Source: an uncultured Nesterenkonia sp.
GTDB lineage: Bacteria; Actinomycetota; Actinomycetes; Actinomycetales; Micrococcaceae
Direction: 5' to 3'
Assembly (NCBI GenBank): GCA_946221825.1
Contig: CAMINA010000082.1
Location: 1-6,156 of the forward strand
Length of the DNA stretch: 6,156 bases
Of the stretch, positions 1 through 6,156 are shown in pieces. Position numbers and translations under genes: made by a program. A model generated the notes under the pieces. It was not told the origin of the DNA, did not search any database, and saw nothing but the letters and a program-made list of their open reading frames with translations. Each line of letters starts with the position of its first letter. Within the stretch, counting starts at the first letter, position 1.

Positions 1-123
1 AGCTCCGGTGCGGGCCTGGTCGGCATCCGAGACCGGGCGCAGGCCTTCGGCGGCACTACGCGTGCAGGATTCGACCGCCACGGTCAGTGGACGGTCACTG
101 TGCAAGGGGTGAAGAAGGCCTGA
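1..123 (+). CDS. Sensor histidine kinase, C-terminal end (partial)
   Basis: Reading frame 1 is open from the window edge to a TGA at 121-123 and gives 40 residues. They contain GAGLVGIRDRAQAFGG, which matches the G2 ATP-lid box and following helix of the HATPase_c domain in NarL/DesK-type (HisKA_3) two-component sensor kinases (family pattern GxGLxGMRERxxxxGG). The remaining residues (AGFDRHGQWTVTVQGV) fit the closing beta strands of that domain. Such kinases autophosphorylate on a histidine and pass the phosphate to a LuxR-type response regulator. The phospho-acceptor helix, the sensor region and any partner regulator would lie to the left of the window, and no regulator follows it here. The signal it senses cannot be inferred. 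The family assignment rests on a short stretch but the motif is distinctive. Confidence 0.75.
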   Translation, partial: SSGAGLVGIRDRAQAFGGTTRAGFDRHGQWTVTVQGVKKA

Positions 124-349
124 TGCTCCCTGTCCGAGCTGACCTCCACAGGCCCTGATGACCAATCGGCCACGTCTGCGGTCATCAGGCCAAAACCTAG
201 ACGAAAGTCGACTGGTGGCACCTCGAACCTGCTCGAGACAATGGAGGAGACGTGCAGAATCGGTGCACGCTCCACACAGTGTCGGTTTCGAGATCCGCCG
301 GGTTTCGGTGCAACGTCCCGGCCGGAGACAGTCTCAACCGATGCGAAAC
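124..349. other. Gene-free convergent intergenic stretch
   Basis: No credible gene was found on either strand between the kinase stop and the gcv terminator. Open frames here lack a ribosome binding site and recognisable protein content. The stretch holds a dyad at 151-191 (listed separately), a perfect 6-bp inverted repeat CGTGCA/TGCACG at 251-256 and 264-269, a 5-bp CTCGA/TCGAG repeat at 223-227 and 233-237, and an 8-base direct repeat TCGGTGCA at 260-267 and 305-312. These are short enough to be chance in GC-rich DNA. Confidence 0.6.
151..191 (+). terminator. Dyad after the kinase gene, possible weak terminator
   Basis: CCTGATGACC (154-163) and GGTCATCAGG (180-189) are perfect 10-base complements around a 16-nt loop. 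The stem can extend by two G-C pairs (151-152 with 190-191) if one C is bulged. It sits 30 nt after the kinase stop codon, where an mRNA 3' end would be expected. No T-run follows on either strand, so it could equally be an RNA-stabilising 3' hairpin or a protein-binding dyad. Confidence 0.4.
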
Positions 350-382
350 AGCCCGGGCGGCGGAAACGGCGCCGCCCGGGCT
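350..382 (-). terminator. Strong hairpin terminator of the gcvPT operon (possibly bidirectional)
   Basis: AGCCCGGGCGGCG (350-362) and CGCCGCCCGGGCT (370-382) are perfect 13-bp complements around a 7-nt loop (363-369). The hairpin lies about 70 nt beyond the gcvT stop. On the minus strand it is followed by GTTTCGCATCGG, which is only a weak T-tract, as is common in high-GC actinobacteria. On the plus strand CTCTCATG follows. Because the kinase gene converges from the left, it may stop readthrough from both sides. Confidence 0.8.
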
Positions 383-419
383 CTCTCATGCCCCTGGAGT
401 CTGCTGAGCCTCGGCAGTC

Positions 420-454
420 AGCCCGGTGGAGGGCCCACGGCAGGCACCCGGGCT
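420..454 (-). repeat. Second inverted repeat with arms matching the terminator
   Basis: AGCCCGG (420-426) and CCGGGCT (448-454) form a 7-bp stem beginning immediately after the gcvT stop codon (455-457). A smaller GTGG/CCAC element lies inside the 21-nt loop. Its outer arms repeat the outer arms of the main terminator at 350-382, so arms of the two hairpins could also pair with each other. It could be an accessory terminator stem or a 3'-end stabiliser. Confidence 0.4.
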
Positions 455-1636
455 CTATGTCCGCACGTAGAACGGCAGCTCCACGACCTCGAAGGGCTGG
501 GGCTTGCCGCGCAGGTCGATGTCCAGCCGCGTACCGGGCTCGAGGTGCTCCACGTCCACATAAGCCATGGCGATCGGATATCCCAGCGTCGGGCTGGGCT
601 GCCCGGAGGTCACGACGCCGACCACACGACCGGCCCCCCCGGCATCGGCCGCCGCACCGGCGTCGTGCTCCTGCCTCGGCAGCACGACGGAGTAGCCGGA
701 CCGGCCTGCCCGCCGACCCAGGCCCTTCAGGCCGACCAGACGCTGCCCGCTGGTCCGGCCGCGGCCTTCGGCCTTGGCGGCCTCCAGGGCGGCTCGGCCC
801 ACAAAGTCTTCCTCCTTGGAGAACGAGACCACGGGCAGGCCGGCCTCAAAACTCGTCCGCTCGGTGGAGAGCTCGTTGCCATAGAGCGGCATGCCGGCCT
901 CCAGACGCAGAGAGTCCCGGCAGGCCAGGCCGCAGGGGGTCAGGCCGGCGTCGGAACCGGCCTCCCGCAGCGCCCGCCACAGGGCCCCCGCCTTGTCATG
1001 GGGAAGGAAGAGCTCGAAGCCGTCCTCCCCGGTATACCCGGTGCGGGCCAGCAGCACCTCCTGACCGCCGATGGTCACCGTGGTGGAGGCGTAGTAGCCC
1101 AGCTCCTCGACGATGAAGGTCTCATCGAGTCGGACCACCGAGGAGATGATCTCTTGGGACTTCGGTCCCTGTACGGCGATCAGGCTGATCCCGTCCGACT
1201 CGTCCCAGACCTCGGTCTCGCTGCCGTGTGCGGCGTTGAAGTCCCGGACACGTTCCTCCAGGGCGGCGGCCACCACCTCGCGGTTGGCCGCATTCGGCAC
1301 CACCAGGTACTCCTGTTCGGTGATCCGGTAGGCGATGAGGTCATCGAGGATGCCTCCGTCCTCCCGGCAGATCAGGGAGTATCTGGCCTTGCCCACGCGA
1401 AGGGCGGCCAGGCTGCCCACCAGGGCGGTGTTGAGGAAGGTGCCGGCGTCGGGCCCGACCACTCGGATCTCGCCCATATGGGAGAGGTCGAAGAGCCCGG
1501 CGGCTGTGCGCACCGCGTGATGCTCCTCCAACTCGGAGCTGTACTTCAGCGGCATCCTCCACCCACCGAAGTCGGTGAAGCTGGCGCCCAGCTCCTCATG
1601 CTCGCCGGTCAGGGCTGTCTCTCTGAGATCAGTCAT
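455..1636 (-). CDS. gcvT: Aminomethyltransferase, glycine cleavage T-protein
   Basis: T-protein takes the aminomethyl group on the lipoyl arm of GcvH, releases ammonia and transfers the one-carbon unit to tetrahydrofolate, giving 5,10-methylene-THF in the cytoplasm. The 393-residue product is within the usual family range. The N-terminal folate-binding domain shows FGGWRMPL (23-30), EEHHAVRTAAGLFDLSHMGE (37-56) and GGILDDL (94-100), which includes the conserved catalytic aspartate region. AVQGP (154-158), ARTGYTGEDGFE (197-208) and CRDSLRLEAGMPLYG (239-253) follow. The C-terminal barrel has DFVGRAAL (277-284) and SGQPSPTLGYPIA (344-356). An Ala/Gly-rich loop near 325-336 is longer than in E. 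coli GcvT but lies in a variable region. The ATG follows a purine-rich GAGAGAGAAG. It is 27 nt downstream of gcvP and almost certainly co-transcribed with it. No gcvH follows. Confidence 0.97.
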   Translation of the reverse strand: MTDLRETALTGEHEELGASFTDFGGWRMPLKYSSELEEHHAVRTAAGLFDLSHMGEIRVVGPDAGTFLNTALVGSLAALRVGKARYSLICREDGGILDDLIAYRITEQEYLVVPNAANREVVAAALEERVRDFNAAHGSETEVWDESDGISLIAVQGPKSQEIISSVVRLDETFIVEELGYYASTTVTIGGQEVLLARTGYTGEDGFELFLPHDKAGALWRALREAGSDAGLTPCGLACRDSLRLEAGMPLYGNELSTERTSFEAGLPVVSFSKEEDFVGRAALEAAKAEGRGRTSGQRLVGLKGLGRRAGRSGYSVVLPRQEHDAGAAADAGGAGRVVGVVTSGQPSPTLGYPIAMAYVDVEHLEPGTRLDIDLRGKPQPFEVVELPFYVRT

Positions 1637-1663
1637 ATCTTCTCTCTCGTCGTACCGAGCGTT

Positions 1664-4586
<2,923 letters not shown>

Positions 4587-4588
<2 letters not shown>

Positions 4589-4636
4589 GGGGGAACCTTC
4601 CGGGAACGTATCCGTTGCTGGGCTTCCCTCCCCCAC
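4587..4636 (-). promoter_or_regulatory. Putative riboswitch expression platform (start-codon sequestering stem)
   Basis: On the minus strand GTGGGGGA (4636-4629), at the exit of the second aptamer's P1, is complementary to TCCCCCAT (4594-4587), which covers the RBS spacer and the A and U of the gcvP start codon. That is seven Watson-Crick pairs plus one G-U. Inside the loop GGGAA (4628-4624) can pair with TTCCC (4606-4602). The first two bases, GT, are also the last two of the P1 3' strand, so P1 and this stem compete. No T-run terminator is present, so translational control is inferred. Folding was done by eye. Confidence 0.45.
4596..4601 (-). promoter_or_regulatory. gcvP ribosome binding site
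   Basis: The minus strand reads GGAAGG here, followed by a 7-nt spacer (TTCCCCC) and ATG. This decides the gcvP start at 4588 over the in-frame GTG at 4636. The spacer is complementary to the strand leaving the second riboswitch aptamer. Confidence 0.75.
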
Positions 4637-4852
4637 TCTGTAGAAGACCTGAGAGTTTCACCAGAGCCCAGCCTGAACTCAGGCGGCCCCCGGTTTGCAC
4701 CTTGGGTGAGCAGGGGCGGCGCGATGCGAGCCTCTGCTGCTTTCCAGAGTTGCCACCCCTGCACGGTACAGGTGCCTGAGAGATTCTCGGGGAGGAGATT
4801 GCTCCTTCGGCGTCGGCGAGCGCGTGGCCCGCCGAGCTCTCCCGCACAGGGG
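4635..4852 (-). promoter_or_regulatory. Tandem glycine riboswitch (two aptamers)
   Basis: The minus-strand leader of gcvP carries two glycine aptamers. Aptamer 1 has an 11-bp P1 (4842-4852 with 4756-4766, two G-U pairs), GAGAG/CTCTC pairing (4837-4841 with 4778-4782), a GC-rich hairpin TCGGCG/CGCCGA (4830-4835 with 4813-4818), the conserved core GCCGAAGGAGCAA (4799-4811) and CTCTCAGGCACC. Aptamer 2 has P1 ACTCTG/CAGAGT (4745-4750 with 4635-4640), a hairpin AGCAG/CTGCT (4734-4738 with 4709-4713), core CACCCAAGGTGCAAACC (4692-4708), a peripheral stem (4688-4693 with 4661-4666, capped by GCCTG/CAGGC within 4671-4684) and GTGAAACTCTCAGGT (4647-4661). The linker is 5 nt (4751-4755). A leader-linker helix, GCC (4859-4857) with GGC (4754-4752), is possible and fits the known P0 kink-turn arrangement. 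In this class glycine binding usually turns on gcv expression. Confidence 0.93.
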
Positions 4853-4893
4853 ACGCGGCGTATGCAGTTGTGGGCGCGTTCACGCCTGCTGCC

Positions 4894-4899
4894 AGTCTA
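4894..4899 (-). promoter_or_regulatory. Candidate -10 element of the gcvPT promoter
   Basis: The minus strand reads TAGACT, matching the actinobacterial TANNNT -10 pattern. It is about 42 nt before the first riboswitch stem, so transcription would start near 4887 and leave a short leader. The -35 region 17-18 nt upstream (TGTCTG or ATGTCT) is poor. The assignment rests on position and the -10 alone. Confidence 0.35.
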
Positions 4900-5026
4900 C
4901 GCGAGCTCGGGTTCGGCAGACATGACGCCTGCCCCGCTTCATCGGTGTCCGCACCCCGAGCATCGGGCTGGGCCTCTGCTGAACACCGCCTGAGGCCGAT
5001 GGTGCTGTGATCCAGGTTTCACCCTC
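4900..5026. other. Divergent promoter region between gcvP and the symporter gene
   Basis: No gene is visible here. It contains the upstream parts of both candidate promoters, a short perfect inverted repeat CCCGA/TCGGG (4955-4959 with 4963-4967) and a palindrome CGAGCTCG (4902-4909). Either could bind a regulator, but both are short enough to be chance in this GC content. Confidence 0.4.
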
Positions 5027-5032
5027 TAGACT
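5027..5032 (+). promoter_or_regulatory. Candidate -10 element of the symporter promoter
   Basis: TAGACT at 5027-5032 matches TANNNT and would start transcription near 5039, leaving a leader of about 60 nt before the ATG at 5099. The -35 window (around 5003-5010, TGCTGTGA) is weak. The same hexamer occurs on the opposite strand as the gcv candidate. Confidence 0.35.
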
Positions 5033-5098
5033 GTCCCGCGGCCCCCGCCCGGGGTGCCTGCGAAGAATGGCCCGTGACCCGGGAGAGAAGGTTCCTCT

Positions 5099-6156
5099 AT
5101 GAGTCCCGAATCAGTCGGTTTCGCCGTTGTGCTGCTGGCAGCTGTGATGCTGCTCGGCAAGTATCTGCGCGTGAAGGTGCCCGCCGTCCAGAAGCTGCTG
5201 CTGCCCAGCGCCATCGTGGCTGGTTTCCTCGGCCTGATCCTCGGACCGCAGGTCTTGGGGAAGCTGGGCGAGCCGTTGGGCTGGGAATGGCTTGAGAACG
5301 GCGGCCTCTTCAGCGATGAGATCTACGAGGTCTGGGGCATGCTGCCCGGGCTGCTGATCTCCGTCGTCTTCGCGACGCTGTTCCTGGGCGCGCGCATCCC
5401 CTCTCCCAAGCGTGCGGCCAAGCTCGTGGGACCCCAGCTCTCGGTGGGTGTGGCCTACGGCTCCGGCCAATACGTGGTGGGCATCCTGCTGGCCCTGCTG
5501 GTGCTGGCTCCGCTGTTCGGCGTGGATCCGCTCTTCGGCGCTCTGATCGAGATCGCCTTCGAGGGCGGCCACGGCACGGCCGCAGGCATGCAGCCGGCCT
5601 TCGAGGAGATGGGCATCCCCGAGGCCACCGACCTGGCGCTGGCCATGGCCACAGTGGGCCTGGTCGCGGCGATCCTGATCGGCATCGCAGTCATCAACTG
5701 GGGCGTGCGCACCGGCCGGACCAAGGTCATCAAGAACGTCACCGAACAGTCCGACTCGGAGCTGCGCGGCCTCTACTCCGACGACGAGACCGTCCACACC
5801 GGTCGGATGACCGCCCGGCCGGCCTCCATCGAGCCGCTGACCCTGCACGTGGCCGTGGTGGGCCTGGCCATCATCCTGGGCTGGCTGCTGCTAGAGGGCC
5901 TGATCTGGGTGGAGGACCAGCTGTGGGGCCAGCCGGAGTCGGTGTGGCCCGGAGCCGACGGCGAAGGCCTGACCCTGCTGGGCTATGTCCCGCTGTTCCC
6001 GCTGGCCATGATCGGCGGCGTGGTCATCCAGGTGATCCTGGACCGCACCGGCAACTCGCACCTGCTGGACCACGAGACCATGAAGCGCATCCAGGGCCTG
6101 GCCCTGGACATCCTGATCGTGGCCGCGCTGGCCACCATCTCCCTGACGGCCATCGC
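5099..6156 (+). CDS. gltS: Sodium/glutamate symporter, GltS/ESS family (3' end outside window)
   Basis: This integral membrane protein family imports glutamate with sodium. The frame stays open to the window edge, giving 352 residues plus 2 bases. The start is the ATG at 5099, with GAGAAGG 7 nt upstream; nearby upstream ATG and GTG codons are out of frame. The sequence opens with a hydrophobic helix (about 7-20), then LLLPSAIVAGFLGLILGP (33-50), MLPGLLISVVFATLFLGA (81-98), SVGVAYGSGQYVVGILLALL (115-134) and FEGGHGTAAGM (154-164). The last is the re-entrant GGHGT motif typical of GltS. More helices follow at about 183-200, 250-270, 294-314 and 333-352. A hydrophilic loop at about 204-245 separates the two halves, as in the family. 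E. coli GltS is 401 residues, so a C-terminal part is missing only because the window ends. Substrate is inferred from family; actinobacterial members are little tested. It is divergent from gcvP. Confidence 0.88.
   Translation, partial: MSPESVGFAVVLLAAVMLLGKYLRVKVPAVQKLLLPSAIVAGFLGLILGPQVLGKLGEPLGWEWLENGGLFSDEIYEVWGMLPGLLISVVFATLFLGARIPSPKRAAKLVGPQLSVGVAYGSGQYVVGILLALLVLAPLFGVDPLFGALIEIAFEGGHGTAAGMQPAFEEMGIPEATDLALAMATVGLVAAILIGIAVINWGVRTGRTKVIKNVTEQSDSELRGLYSDDETVHTGRMTARPASIEPLTLHVAVVGLAIILGWLLLEGLIWVEDQLWGQPESVWPGADGEGLTLLGYVPLFPLAMIGGVVIQVILDRTGNSHLLDHETMKRIQGLALDILIVAALATISLTAI

Noticed and set aside
251..269. CGTGCA/TGCACG inverted repeat as an operator
   Set aside because: Six-base arms with no adjacent promoter or gene start; chance is sufficient in this composition.
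84..389. Minus-strand 101-codon frame downstream of gcvT, considered as a possible gcvH or small gene
   Set aside because: Its translation shows no lipoyl-domain pattern and it runs across the terminator hairpin and antisense to the kinase end.
4589..4636. Upstream GTG at 4636 as the gcvP start
   Set aside because: It would place 16 extra non-conserved residues over the riboswitch P1 and expression platform; the ATG at 4588 has a good ribosome binding site.
5111..5848. Minus-strand 245-codon frame opposite the symporter gene
   Set aside because: The plus strand encodes a convincing GltS-family membrane protein; the antisense frame is rich in His, Gln and Asp with no motif.

Overview
The window is GC-rich, with strong third-position GC in its genes, and looks like an actinobacterial chromosome, most likely order Micrococcales (Micrococcaceae-like). 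This placement rests on protein style, GC content and the gcv leader; it is not a database result. The core is a two-gene glycine cleavage operon on the minus strand, gcvP (start 4588) followed by gcvT, with a 27-nt gap between them. Its leader carries a tandem (two-aptamer) glycine riboswitch.

Layout, left to right. Positions 1-123 (+) hold the last 40 codons of a sensor histidine kinase, recognisable by its ATP-binding G-box. Positions 124-454 are a convergent, gene-free stretch with a dyad at 151-191, small inverted repeats, and a strong 13-bp terminator hairpin at 350-382. Positions 455-1636 (-) are gcvT and 1664-4588 (-) are gcvP. Positions 4589-5098 are a divergent regulatory region: the gcvP expression platform and ribosome binding site, the riboswitch (4635-4852), a candidate gcv promoter, and a candidate promoter for the gene to the right. 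Positions 5099-6156 (+) are the first 352 codons of a sodium/glutamate symporter (GltS/ESS family), cut by the window edge.

GcvP decarboxylates glycine and passes the aminomethyl group to the lipoyl arm of GcvH. GcvT then releases ammonia and makes 5,10-methylene-tetrahydrofolate. The riboswitch would couple this to glycine level, normally switching the operon on when glycine is abundant. The H-protein gene gcvH is not in this window: a terminator follows gcvT directly. The glutamate transporter is divergent and its link to glycine breakdown is only positional.

I found no mobile element, CRISPR array, tRNA or clearly novel system. The points most worth a second look are the predicted pairing between the riboswitch exit and the gcvP start codon, the operon without gcvH, and the repeated complementary arms downstream of gcvT.
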